A stretch of 64,000 bases of DNA from Erythrobacter sp. Its GTDB lineage: Bacteria; Pseudomonadota; Alphaproteobacteria; Sphingomonadales; Sphingomonadaceae. This document shows, in pieces, positions 17,227 to 26,417 of this stretch; positions within the stretch are counted from its first letter, which is position 1; each line of letters starts with the position of its first letter. Location: positions 1-64,000 of the forward strand of contig JASBTD010000038.1 of NCBI GenBank assembly GCA_030148605.1. The letters are read 5' to 3'. The notes below the pieces were generated by a model. That model did no database searches, was not told the origin of the DNA, and saw nothing but the letters and a program-made list of their open reading frames with translations. The position numbers and the translations under genes were made by a program.

Positions 17227-18505
17227 CCAGCAGTTTGTCGATTCGGCGGCCGTCCATATCGACCACTTCGAAGCGCCAGCCCTTATCGTGGAAATGATCG
17301 CCCTCGACGGGCACCCGCTTGAGCACGGACAGCACGTAACCGGCCGCTGTGCCAAATTCGCGGTCATCTGCGTATTCGATGCCCAGCCGGTCAGCCAGCG
17401 CATCGGCAGAGAAAGCGCCTGATACCAGCAGCGAGCCATCCTCGCGCTCGGTCAGCAGCGGAGTGTCACCTTCGTCCTGGTCGCTGGCAAATTCGCCGAC
17501 GATCGCTGTCAGCAAATCGACCGGCGTGACGATCCCGTCCAAGTGGCCATATTCGTCATGCACCATCGCCATCGCGACTTCGGATTGCTGAAGCACGCGC
17601 AGCGCATCCATGGCATCGAGCTGGTCAGGCACCACTTCCGCCTTGCGCATCAACCGCTTGAGCGAGACTTTCCTGCCAGCAACCATCGCGCCCAATACTT
17701 CGCGCACTTTTACCACGCCCAGAATCGTGTCAGGCGAGCCGTCTGCAACAGGCAGCAGGGAATGCGGGCTGTCTTCGATTGCCTTGCGGATCGCATCTTC
17801 ATCAGAAGCAATATCGATCCAGTCGACTTCGGTGCGCGGTGTCATCACTTCGCGCACGGGGCGCTCGGCAAGCCGGACCACCCCCGCCAGAATCTGATGC
17901 TGATCGGCTTCGATCACGCCAGAGCGCGTGGCATCGGCAAAGATCATGTGCAGCTCTTCAGCAGTAACCGACGGCTGCCCGCCGGAACGAACCCCCAGCA
18001 AGCGAATTAGCAAGGCGGAAGACGTATCCAGCATCCAGACCAGCGGCGCAGCGAGCGTTGCCAACAGCGCCATCGGCCGCGCCATGACCAGTGCAATCGG
18101 TATGGCATGGCGCAGTGCCAATTGCTTCGGCACCAGCTCGCCCACTACCACGCTTAGGTAAGTCGTGATCGCGATGACGAGAATGAACGCAGCCTCGCCT
18201 GAGATATCGGCGGGCACGCCCAGCAGGGCCATGCGTTCTCCGACCGGGCCTTCGAGGCTGGCACCCGAGTAGGCACCGGTGATGATGGCAATCAGCGTGA
18301 TCCCGATCTGAACGGTCGACAGGAACTTGCCCGGGTCTGATGCCAGCCGAAGCGCGACCGCCGCACTGGCTGAACCCTTGTCGCGCTTGGAACGCAAGCG
18401 GGCAGTTTTAGCAGAGACGATCGCCAGCTCCGACATGGCGAATACGCCATTGAGCACGATCAGCCCGGCAATGATGAGCAAGTCGGTCCATGGAAAGGGT
18501 GTCAC
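17213..18505 (-). CDS. Hemolysin/CorC family protein (CNNM + CBS + transporter-associated domain)
   Basis: NGVFAMSELAIVSAKTARL, VMTPRTEVDWID, MVHDEYGHLDGIVTPVDLLTAIVGE. Confidence 0.9.
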   Translation of the reverse strand: MTPFPWTDLLIIAGLIVLNGVFAMSELAIVSAKTARLRSKRDKGSASAAVALRLASDPGKFLSTVQIGITLIAIITGAYSGASLEGPVGERMALLGVPADISGEAAFILVIAITTYLSVVVGELVPKQLALRHAIPIALVMARPMALLATLAAPLVWMLDTSSALLIRLLGVRSGGQPSVTAEELHMIFADATRSGVIEADQHQILAGVVRLAERPVREVMTPRTEVDWIDIASDEDAIRKAIEDSPHSLLPVADGSPDTILGVVKVREVLGAMVAGRKVSLKRLMRKAEVVPDQLDAMDALRVLQQSEVAMAMVHDEYGHLDGIVTPVDLLTAIVGEFASDQDEGDTPLLTEREDGSLLVSGAFSADALADRLGIEYADDREFGTAAGYVLSVLKRVPVEGDHFHDKGWRFEVVDMDGRRIDKLLVSQE

Positions 18506-18667
18506 GCCATCACCGCTAGCATAATTGGCCGATCATGCCAGCTTCATTGCACAGCAAGCCGTAAGCGCCTAGAAACGCTGGCATAGCGGTTGATGCCTGA
18601 GGGGAAAGGCAGATCGCGGGGGCGAGATGTGGCACGCTGCCACATCTGGACTGGAGGAGATTATCCA

Positions 18668-19366
18668 ATGAAGACATCCCGTGTAGTTCTTTCAAGCCTT
18701 GCGGCGGCATCGCTTCTGGGCACCAGCGCCTGCGTGACAGACCCCAATACCGGCGAACAGAAAGTCTCACGCACCGCAATTGGCGGTGTTGGCGGCGCGG
18801 TACTTGGCGGCCTGCTGGGCGGCGCAATTGGGGGCAAGACCGGCCGCATTGTCGGCGCAGTCGCGGGCGGCGCAGCTGGCGGCTATGTCGGTTATCGCAT
18901 GGACCAGCAGATCAAGGAGCTGAAGGAAGAAACAGAAGGCTCCGGCATTGATGTGACTGAAGTCGACAATGGCGAAGCGATCCTGCTGAACCTGCCAAAT
19001 GAAGTGACCTTCGATGTTGGCAGTGCCACGCTGAACCCGGGCTTCCGCAGCACGCTCGACACTGTGGCTGAGAATTTGGTCAAATATCCCAACAGCCTGG
19101 TCGATGTGTATGGCCACACCGATTCGACCGGTTCGGACGCGTTCAACCAGACACTGTCGGAACGGCGCGCGCAAACGGTTGCCAACTACCTGCAATCGCG
19201 CGGCGTGGCGCAAGCGCGCATCCGCTGGCAGGGCTTTGGCGAAACCCTGCCTGTTGCCAGCAATGACACAGAAGCCGGCCGGGCGGCGAACCGCCGGGTG
19301 GAAATCAAGATCATTCCGTTTGACGAACAGGATGTGCGCGAGGCTCAGTCCCAACAGGGTTACTGA
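18668..19366 (+). CDS. OmpA family lipoprotein with glycine-zipper
   Basis: LLGTSACV lipobox; GGxxG repeats; VDVYGHTDSTGSDAFNQTLSERRAQTVANYL OmpA motif. Confidence 0.9.
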   Translation: MKTSRVVLSSLAAASLLGTSACVTDPNTGEQKVSRTAIGGVGGAVLGGLLGGAIGGKTGRIVGAVAGGAAGGYVGYRMDQQIKELKEETEGSGIDVTEVDNGEAILLNLPNEVTFDVGSATLNPGFRSTLDTVAENLVKYPNSLVDVYGHTDSTGSDAFNQTLSERRAQTVANYLQSRGVAQARIRWQGFGETLPVASNDTEAGRAANRRVEIKIIPFDEQDVREAQSQQGY

Positions 19367-19385
19367 GATCTCGACTTTCTGAAGT

Positions 19386-19419
19386 GAAGGGCTGGCCGCT
19401 TGGTCAGCCCTTCTTTTTT
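19386..19419 (+). terminator. Rho-independent terminator after OmpA-family gene
   Basis: GAAGGGCTG...CAGCCCTTC stem followed by TTTTTT. Confidence 0.85.
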
Positions 19420-20210
19420 CAGCCCTTTGTTCTTGGGGCAAGCTCTGCGGCACGATCCGCCAGCCTTGCTACAGCTGCGCCGTGGATCTCAGGCGCGCAT
19501 ACCAGCACGCCGAACGCGCGCGGCTCGCGCTTGTTGTAAGCCAGCGGCTGGCCGAAAGTGTCACTCACTTCCGCCCCTGCTTCGCGCGCGATCAGCGTGG
19601 CGGCAGCAACATCCCACTCAAAACCCCAACGCAGCGTGGCCACCAGGTCGGCTTCATCGGCAGCGACCATGCCGATACGCAGTGCGATCGAATTGGGCTT
19701 TTCGACCATCACCAAGTCGCTGTCAGCACTAGGCAATTGATCGATCGGCACACGGGCACCAGAAAACTCGCGCCGCTGCGAGGCCTTGAGCGGGACTCTA
19801 TTGCGCCAAGCGCCTTGCCCCGCAATTGCCAGCCATTCCTCGCCGCGCGCAGGCGCGCCCATCATTCCGATCAGTGGCCGCCCGCGGCTGACCAGCGCCA
19901 CCGATACGCACCAGCCGCTGCGCCCGCGCAGGAAGTCTCGCGTGCCATCGATCGGATCGACCAGCCAGATCAGGTCGCGGTCGATCCGCTCCGGCGCATC
20001 AGCGGTTTCTTCCGAGAGCCACCCGGCTGACGGCAGCAGCGCGCCCAGCTCGCGCTTGAGGAAAGCATCAACCGCAAGATCAGCGGCGCATACCGGCGAG
20101 CCGGGCTCTTTCTCCCAACTTTCGACTTCATGCCCTGCACCCGGCCACAGGTCATGCGCGATCCGCCCCGCTTCGCGGACAATCGCTTCAAGGCGCGCAT
20201 GGTCGATCAC
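19419..20210 (-). CDS. cysQ: 3'(2'),5'-bisphosphate nucleotidase / inositol monophosphatase family
   Basis: DPIDGTRDFLRGRSGWCVSVALV and WDVAAATLIAREAGAEVSD motifs. Confidence 0.85.
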   Translation of the reverse strand: MIDHARLEAIVREAGRIAHDLWPGAGHEVESWEKEPGSPVCAADLAVDAFLKRELGALLPSAGWLSEETADAPERIDRDLIWLVDPIDGTRDFLRGRSGWCVSVALVSRGRPLIGMMGAPARGEEWLAIAGQGAWRNRVPLKASQRREFSGARVPIDQLPSADSDLVMVEKPNSIALRIGMVAADEADLVATLRWGFEWDVAAATLIAREAGAEVSDTFGQPLAYNKREPRAFGVLVCAPEIHGAAVARLADRAAELAPRTKG

Positions 20211-20345
20211 TGGCGGTTGTGCCCCTCAATTTGACAGTCCCGCACCTGCACGCCGAAAGTCTACTTTTCAAGCCGCGCAATCCATGCTTAGGCGCATCGC
20301 AAACGAATCCGGCACCAGTTGCAGAGATAAGGACACGTCCTCCCC

Positions 20346-21545
20346 ATGAATATTCACGAATACCAGGCCAAAGAACTGCTCGCGAAATATGGCATCGGCA
20401 TCCCTGCCGGTCATGCGGCATTGACGGTGGAAGAAGCGGTCGAAGGGGCGAAGAAACTGCCCGGGCCGCTCTATGTCGTGAAGGCACAGATCCACGCCGG
20501 CGGGCGCGGCAAGGGCAAGTTCAAGGAAGTGGGCCCTGATGCGAAGGGCGGCGTGCGGCTGGCCAAGAGCGTCGAGGAAGTCGAAGCCAATGCGAAGGAA
20601 ATGCTCGGTAACACGCTGGTGACGATCCAGACAGGCGATGCCGGCAAGCAGGTCAACCGCCTCTATGTCACTGACGGGGTGGACATCGCCAAGGAATACT
20701 ACCTTTCGATGCTGGTTGACCGTGCGTCAGGCCGCGTGGCGATGATCGTTTCGACCGAAGGCGGGATGGACATCGAGGAAGTCGCGCATTCGACCCCTGA
20801 GAAGATCACCACCATCACCATCGATCCGGCGCAGGGCTTTATGCCGCATCACGGCCGCGCGGCGGCCTTCGCGCTCAAGCTGACCGGCGATCTCAACAAG
20901 CAGGCGCAGAAGCTGACCAAGCAGCTTTACACCGCCTTCATGGACCTCGATTGCGAGATGCTGGAGATCAACCCGCTGGTCGAGACGGAAGACGGCCAGT
21001 TGCTGGTGCTCGACACCAAGATGAGCTTCGACGGCAATGCGCTGTTCCGGCACAAGGATGTAGAAGCATTGCGCGACGTGACCGAGGAAGATCCGGCCGA
21101 AGTCGAAGCGAGCGAATATGACCTCGCCTATATCAAGCTCGACGGGAATATCGGTTGCATGGTCAATGGCGCAGGCCTGGCCATGGCGACGATGGACATC
21201 ATCAAATTGAACGGCGCTTTTCCGGCGAACTTTCTGGATGTTGGCGGCGGCGCCACCACCGAGAAGGTCACTGCAGCGTTCAAGATCATCCTGAAAGACC
21301 CGGCGGTTGAAGGCATCCTCGTCAATATTTTCGGCGGGATCATGCGTTGTGACACGATTGCAGAGGGCATTGTCATCGCAGCGAAGGAAGTTGATCTCAG
21401 CGTACCGCTGGTGGTTCGCTTGGAAGGCACCAATGTCGAGAAGGGCAAGGAAATCCTCGCCAATTCAGGCCTGCCGATCGTTCCGGCAGACGATCTGGGC
21501 GACGCCGCGAAGAAGATCGTGGCCGAGGTCAAGCAGGCGGCGTAA
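20346..21545 (+). CDS. sucC: Succinate-CoA ligase (ADP-forming) subunit beta
   Basis: [46 protein letters not shown]. Confidence 0.97.
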   Translation: MNIHEYQAKELLAKYGIGIPAGHAALTVEEAVEGAKKLPGPLYVVKAQIHAGGRGKGKFKEVGPDAKGGVRLAKSVEEVEANAKEMLGNTLVTIQTGDAGKQVNRLYVTDGVDIAKEYYLSMLVDRASGRVAMIVSTEGGMDIEEVAHSTPEKITTITIDPAQGFMPHHGRAAAFALKLTGDLNKQAQKLTKQLYTAFMDLDCEMLEINPLVETEDGQLLVLDTKMSFDGNALFRHKDVEALRDVTEEDPAEVEASEYDLAYIKLDGNIGCMVNGAGLAMATMDIIKLNGAFPANFLDVGGGATTEKVTAAFKIILKDPAVEGILVNIFGGIMRCDTIAEGIVIAAKEVDLSVPLVVRLEGTNVEKGKEILANSGLPIVPADDLGDAAKKIVAEVKQAA

Positions 21546-21569
21546 ACCAGCTTCCAATGCTAACGGTTC

Positions 21570-21606
21570 AAGGCCCTGTCAGTGCAGACTGGCAGGGCCT
21601 TTGCTT
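21570..21606 (+). terminator. Rho-independent terminator after sucC
   Basis: AAGGCCCTGTCAG...CTGGCAGGGCCTT stem then T-rich. Confidence 0.85.
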
Positions 21607-21614
21607 TGATCGCT

Positions 21615-22139
21615 TCAGTCCATCGCCTCAAACCGGAAAACCAGTTCGCCGCCCGATTGCATGCGCACGGCCGCAAGCAAGCCGCGCGTTCCGTCTTCCG
21701 CGTCATCGCACCTAAGAGTAAGTGCATGGAAATAGGCCGCACATTCCTCGACTGCGACGAGCCGGAAGGTAAGCATGTCATCCTTCTCTTCCCAGCCGGT
21801 CAAATCCGCGTTGAAATGCTTCAGCCGCAGCACCAGCGTGCCGTTCTCTTCCATCAGGTAGAGATGCTCGGTGAACATGATGGATTCGGCTCCATCCTCG
21901 CCTTTCGTGGTTTGCACGAATGTGCCCACCATGGTGCCGCCTGCAGGCGGCAGCCAGCTCTCCATCGCGGGCGCGCCCTGGATGCCCTCGCCCGCCCATT
22001 GGCCGACCAGCCAGTGCATCTGATCAAGGCTGGCAGGAGGCGATTCGAAACCATCCTCGCCCACGCGCGTTTCCTGAGCAGGCAATGGTGCTGCCGTCAG
22101 CGTTGCCGCTGTCAACGCAGCGAGTGCCAGCTTGTGCAT
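21615..22139 (-). CDS. DUF6265-like secreted protein
   Basis: Signal peptide; 'LDQMHWLVGQWAGEG...SWLPPAGGTMVGTFVQT'. Confidence 0.65.
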   Translation of the reverse strand: MHKLALAALTAATLTAAPLPAQETRVGEDGFESPPASLDQMHWLVGQWAGEGIQGAPAMESWLPPAGGTMVGTFVQTTKGEDGAESIMFTEHLYLMEENGTLVLRLKHFNADLTGWEEKDDMLTFRLVAVEECAAYFHALTLRCDDAEDGTRGLLAAVRMQSGGELVFRFEAMD

Positions 22140-22279
22140 TGATTCCTCCCATGGATCACCCGCACGCTAAGCCTCACGAAAAGGCTAGTCCAGCCAATGC
22201 GCGCAAACCCTTGACCTGAAGCCCCGCGAGCGCGAGGGACGTTGACGCAGTTTGAGAGATTCTCGCGGGCTTGCCTCAC

Positions 22280-22308
22280 TTGACGTTTACGTAAACGCAA
22301 GCTAGGTG
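22280..22308 (+). promoter_or_regulatory. Candidate etfBA promoter with a LiuR-like palindrome in the spacer
   Basis: TTGACG (22280-22285)-17 nt-TAGGTG, containing the perfect 14-bp palindrome CGTTTACGTAAACG (22284-22297). Confidence 0.5.
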
Positions 22309-22340
22309 GGCGCCACGTTTATTGAGAGGAAGGATATCCC

Positions 22341-23093
22341 ATGAAAATCCTCGTGCCCGTCAAACGGGTGATCGATTATAATGTTAAGCCGCGCGTCAAG
22401 GCGGATGGTTCGGGCGTTGACCTGGCCAATGTCAAGATGAGCATGAACCCGTTTGACGAGATCGCTGTCGAAGAGGCGATCCGAATCAAGGAAGCGGGCA
22501 AGGCCGAAGAAATCATCGCGGTTTCTGTCGGCCCTGCGAAAGCGCAGGAAACGCTGCGTACTGCGCTGGCCATGGGTGCAGACCGCGCGATCCTTGTCGA
22601 AGTGGATGATGGCGTCGATGTAGAGCCGCTCGCGGTCGCCAAGATCCTGAAAGCCATTGCCGAGGAAGAGGGCCCGGGCATCGTGATGCTGGGTAAGCAG
22701 TCGATCTCTGACGACAGCAACCAGACCGGCCAGATGCTGGCTGCCCTCATGGGCCGCCCGCAAGGCACCTTCGCCAACACCGTAGACGTCGATGGCGACA
22801 GCGTGACTGTGAAGCGCGAAGTCGATGGCGGTCTGGAAACGGTCAAGCTTTCGCTGCCCGCGATCATCACCACTGACTTGCGCCTCAACGAGCCGCGCTA
22901 TGCTTCGCTGCCCAACATCATGAAGGCAAAGAAGAAGCCGCTCGATGCGAAGTCGCCGGGTGACTACGGCGTGGACATCACACCGCGCCTTACCACCACC
23001 AATGTCTCCGAACCGCCGGTTCGCCAGGCCGGTGAGAAGGTCGAAGATGTCGATGCACTAGTCGCCAAGATCAAAGCGCTCGGCATCGCTTAA
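22341..23093 (+). CDS. etfB: Electron transfer flavoprotein subunit beta
   Basis: [20 protein letters not shown]...[17 protein letters not shown]. Confidence 0.97.
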   Translation: MKILVPVKRVIDYNVKPRVKADGSGVDLANVKMSMNPFDEIAVEEAIRIKEAGKAEEIIAVSVGPAKAQETLRTALAMGADRAILVEVDDGVDVEPLAVAKILKAIAEEEGPGIVMLGKQSISDDSNQTGQMLAALMGRPQGTFANTVDVDGDSVTVKREVDGGLETVKLSLPAIITTDLRLNEPRYASLPNIMKAKKKPLDAKSPGDYGVDITPRLTTTNVSEPPVRQAGEKVEDVDALVAKIKALGIA

Positions 23094-23107
23094 GGATTTC
23101 CCCTCTG

Positions 23108-23174
23108 CCGTTCGTGTCGAGCATAGTCGAGACACGACCAGGCCAGCGGTTCTCGACGTGCTCGAACCGAACGG
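23108..23174. repeat. Palindromic repeat copy C (etfB/etfA intergenic)
   Basis: CCGTTCGTGTCGAG...CTCGAACCGAACGG, same termini as copies A and B. Confidence 0.85.
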
Positions 23175-23198
23175 GGTTTAGGATTGAAGGGAAATGAG

Positions 23199-24128
23199 AT
23201 GAAGACACTAGTTTGGGTCGAACACGACAATTCATCGGTGAAGGACGCTACACTGGCTGTAGTGACCGCAGCATCGAAGCTGGGCGAAGTGCACTTGCTC
23301 GTCGCCGGTTCAGGCTGCGCAGGCGCGGCCGATGAAGCGGCCAAGATCGCGGGTGTGGGCAAGGTCCACCTGGCGGATGACGCGGCTTACGAGCACGCGC
23401 TGGCTGAAAACGTTGCGCCGCTGGTGGCCGGGCTGATGGACAACCATGACGCGTTCCTCGCGCCGGCGACCACTACCGGCAAGAATATCGCGCCGCGCGT
23501 CGCAGCACTGCTCGATGTGATGCAGATTTCGGACATTCTGTCGGTTGAAGGCGAGAAGACCTTCACCCGCCCGATCTATGCCGGAAACGCGATTGCAACG
23601 GTTGAAAGCTCGGACGCAAAGCTCGTCATCACTGTACGCGGCACTGCGTTTGAAAAGGCCGCCGCGGAAGGTGGCAGCGGCGCGGTTGAAGCCGTATCCG
23701 GCCCGGGCGATGCTGGCACGTCCAGCTTCGTCGGCGCGGAGATCGCGGAAAGCGAGCGTCCGGAACTGACCAGCGCCAAGGTGATCGTATCGGGTGGCCG
23801 CGCGCTGAAGGATGCAGAGACTTTCGAACAGGTCATCACCCCGCTCGCTGACAAGCTGGGCGCAGGCATCGGCGCATCGCGCGCTGCGGTGGACGCCGGC
23901 TATGTTCCGAACGATTACCAGGTCGGCCAGACCGGCAAGATCGTGGCGCCTGAAGTTTACATCGCAATCGGTATCTCCGGCGCGATCCAGCACCTGGCGG
24001 GCATGAAGGACTCGAAGACCATCATCGCCATCAACAAGGACGAGGACGCCCCGATCTTCCAGGTTGCGGACATCGGCCTTGTGGCAGACCTGTTCAAGGC
24101 TGTGCCGGAACTGACAGAGAAGCTGTAG
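23199..24128 (+). CDS. etfA: Electron transfer flavoprotein subunit alpha
   Basis: [49 protein letters not shown] signature. Confidence 0.97.
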   Translation: MKTLVWVEHDNSSVKDATLAVVTAASKLGEVHLLVAGSGCAGAADEAAKIAGVGKVHLADDAAYEHALAENVAPLVAGLMDNHDAFLAPATTTGKNIAPRVAALLDVMQISDILSVEGEKTFTRPIYAGNAIATVESSDAKLVITVRGTAFEKAAAEGGSGAVEAVSGPGDAGTSSFVGAEIAESERPELTSAKVIVSGGRALKDAETFEQVITPLADKLGAGIGASRAAVDAGYVPNDYQVGQTGKIVAPEVYIAIGISGAIQHLAGMKDSKTIIAINKDEDAPIFQVADIGLVADLFKAVPELTEKL

Positions 24129-24156
24129 GCTACAGAATTTCTGAAGCTTGAATGAG

Positions 24157-24196
24157 ACCTCCGATGGGCTATCCAGCCTGTCGGAGGTTTTCTTTT
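24157..24196 (+). terminator. Rho-independent terminator after etfA
   Basis: ACCTCCGA...TCGGAGGT stem followed by TTTCTTTT. Confidence 0.8.
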
Positions 24197-25087
24197 ATGC
24201 GTGCATTGGGACTTGTCCTAGCAGCTGGGTCAATCAGTATCGCTGCGCCTGCGATAGCTGATGTCGACACCGTGATCCTTGAGCCCACCTCGCCGTGGCA
24301 CGCTTCATACAATGACGGCTTGTGCAGACTGGGGCGAATGTTTGACCTTGATGGTCAAGAACATTTGCTGGTCATAGACCAACGATGGCCGAGCGAAGAA
24401 TTTGACATAACGGCGGCGGGGCCAAGCCTTTCCGAACTCAAGACGAACAGCGACACACAGCTCATATTCGCCGATGACACGCAACTCCGTTCGAATGCCC
24501 CTGCGGTAAGACAGCAAATCGACAAATGGGGCGCGGCCATTGTGCTACTCGATGCGAGAATTCGGAACCCGGCAGCGGCGTCGCAAGCTGACAAGAACCT
24601 CACTGAGATTAGAGCGACAGATGGCAGGCTAGATATCGAAGCCGCAAGACAGACTCGGTATATTGCTATCGGGCAAGAGAACATGCGCGTCCTGTTTGCC
24701 ACCGGAAGTCTTGCAGACCCATTCTCTGTGCTGAACGATTGTACGTCACACGTTCTGAGCACCTGGGGGCTCGACGCGGAAAAACATAGGTCAGCTAAAA
24801 GCTTGCCCCGATTGGAGAACGCCAAGGCGACCTCCAGTAGGATGACGGAATACTATCCATCAAGCGCACTTCGAAATGAGGAAGAGGGAAGAGTGGAACT
24901 CAACGTGATCGTTGAGATTGACGGAACAGTCAGTGAGTGTCTGATTCTTGCCAGCTCGGGGTCCGAGGCCCTTGATCAAGCCGCCTGTTCGGGCTTTCGA
25001 CGCGCAAGATTCAGTCCCGCGTTGGACGCGGAGGGCCAGCCAATGCGGTCATATCTAAGCACCGCCATAACGTATCGGTTGAATTAG
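24197..25087 (+). CDS. Secreted protein with TonB C-terminal-like domain
   Basis: Signal peptide [74 protein letters not shown]; upstream ORF start discounted because it lies in the terminator. Confidence 0.75.
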   Translation: MRALGLVLAAGSISIAAPAIADVDTVILEPTSPWHASYNDGLCRLGRMFDLDGQEHLLVIDQRWPSEEFDITAAGPSLSELKTNSDTQLIFADDTQLRSNAPAVRQQIDKWGAAIVLLDARIRNPAAASQADKNLTEIRATDGRLDIEAARQTRYIAIGQENMRVLFATGSLADPFSVLNDCTSHVLSTWGLDAEKHRSAKSLPRLENAKATSSRMTEYYPSSALRNEEEGRVELNVIVEIDGTVSECLILASSGSEALDQAACSGFRRARFSPALDAEGQPMRSYLSTAITYRLN

Positions 25088-25094
25088 CTCCGCG

Positions 25095-26387
25095 TCACAT
25101 CCACCCGACGATAAAGTGCAGCGTCATTCCCACAAGGCCGCCCACAAGCGTGCCATTGATGCGGATGAATTGCAGGTCGCGGCCCACCGCGCTTTCAATC
25201 CGCCCGGTGATAGTGACAGCATCCCAGCGCTTCACAGTCTCTGAAACCAGCTGAACGATCTCCCCGCCGTAACGCGTCGCAACGCCCACCATGGTTCGCC
25301 GCGCAAGCCGGTTGATCTGTAGCTGCAGTCGCTCATCCTGCTGCAAGGCGCCGCCCATTTCGACCAGCAGCTTGCGCATTTCCTCGCCCAGCGCATTTTC
25401 CGGATCGCGCGCACGCCGGATCAGCGACTGGCGAATGCGCTCCCACACGCCCATCCACCATTCGGCAACCGCCGGGTTCTCGATCAGGTCGCGCTTCATG
25501 CTTTCGATCCGCTCGCGCGTAACGGGATCATGCTGCAGATCATGCGCGAGCTTATCCAGCCCTTCCTCGATTTTGCTGCGGATGGGGTGTTCGGGATCAA
25601 CCAGCACTTCGGCCAACAGCTTGTAGAGCCCGTCGAGCACCGAAGTGGAAATCCGCTCATCGAGCCCGGTCCAGCGCATCACCGCATTGGCGCGCGATTC
25701 GATGATGTCACGCACTGTGTCTTCATTGTCTTCCAGCGTCAGGCCCGCCCAGCGGATGAAGCCATCCATCAGCGGCATGTGCCGCCCGTCGGCAATCGCG
25801 CCTTCGAGCATGCGGCCCAGCAGTGGTGAAACATCGATCTTGGCGAACTGGTTGCCTAGCCCGGTGCGCACCTGATTGCCCAGCCGGTCAGGATCGAGCG
25901 ATTCCAGCACTTCGGCGAGCATTTCGGACACGCCGCCGGTCAACCGTGCGGCCCCGTCCTTGTCGCTGGTCGTGCGCGCCGGATCGGTCAGGAACTCGCC
26001 AATAGCCCTGGCGACATTCATCCCTGCCATGCGCCGCGCGACGACAGCCGGAGTGAGGAAATTCTCGCGCAGGAATTGCGCCATCGTGTCAGCGATCCGG
26101 TCCTTGTTTTCCGGAATGATCGCAGTGTGCGGGATCGGAATGCCTAGCGGGTGGCGGAACAGCGCGGTCACGGCAAACCAGTCTGCCAGCCCGCCCACCA
26201 TCGCCGCTTCGGCAAAGGCGTTGACATAGCCCCAGGCCGGATGGGTGCCGACAAGGCCGTGCGTGGTGAAGAACAGCACCGCCATCGCGCCCAGCAAGCC
26301 GGTGGCGGTCCAGCGCATGCGCCGGGCGCGATCCGCCGTCAGCGGTTCGCCGCCGAATCTGTAGGGAGCAGGTGCGCTGGTCGCCAT
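25095..26387 (-). CDS. DUF445 family membrane protein
   Basis: EAAMVGGLADWFAVTALFRHPLGIPIPHTAIIP...NGTLVGGLVGMTLHFIV. Confidence 0.85.
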   Translation of the reverse strand: MATSAPAPYRFGGEPLTADRARRMRWTATGLLGAMAVLFFTTHGLVGTHPAWGYVNAFAEAAMVGGLADWFAVTALFRHPLGIPIPHTAIIPENKDRIADTMAQFLRENFLTPAVVARRMAGMNVARAIGEFLTDPARTTSDKDGAARLTGGVSEMLAEVLESLDPDRLGNQVRTGLGNQFAKIDVSPLLGRMLEGAIADGRHMPLMDGFIRWAGLTLEDNEDTVRDIIESRANAVMRWTGLDERISTSVLDGLYKLLAEVLVDPEHPIRSKIEEGLDKLAHDLQHDPVTRERIESMKRDLIENPAVAEWWMGVWERIRQSLIRRARDPENALGEEMRKLLVEMGGALQQDERLQLQINRLARRTMVGVATRYGGEIVQLVSETVKRWDAVTITGRIESAVGRDLQFIRINGTLVGGLVGMTLHFIVGWM

Positions 26388-26417
26388 ACTCAGCCGCCTA
26401 GCACATTGTGCCTGGCA

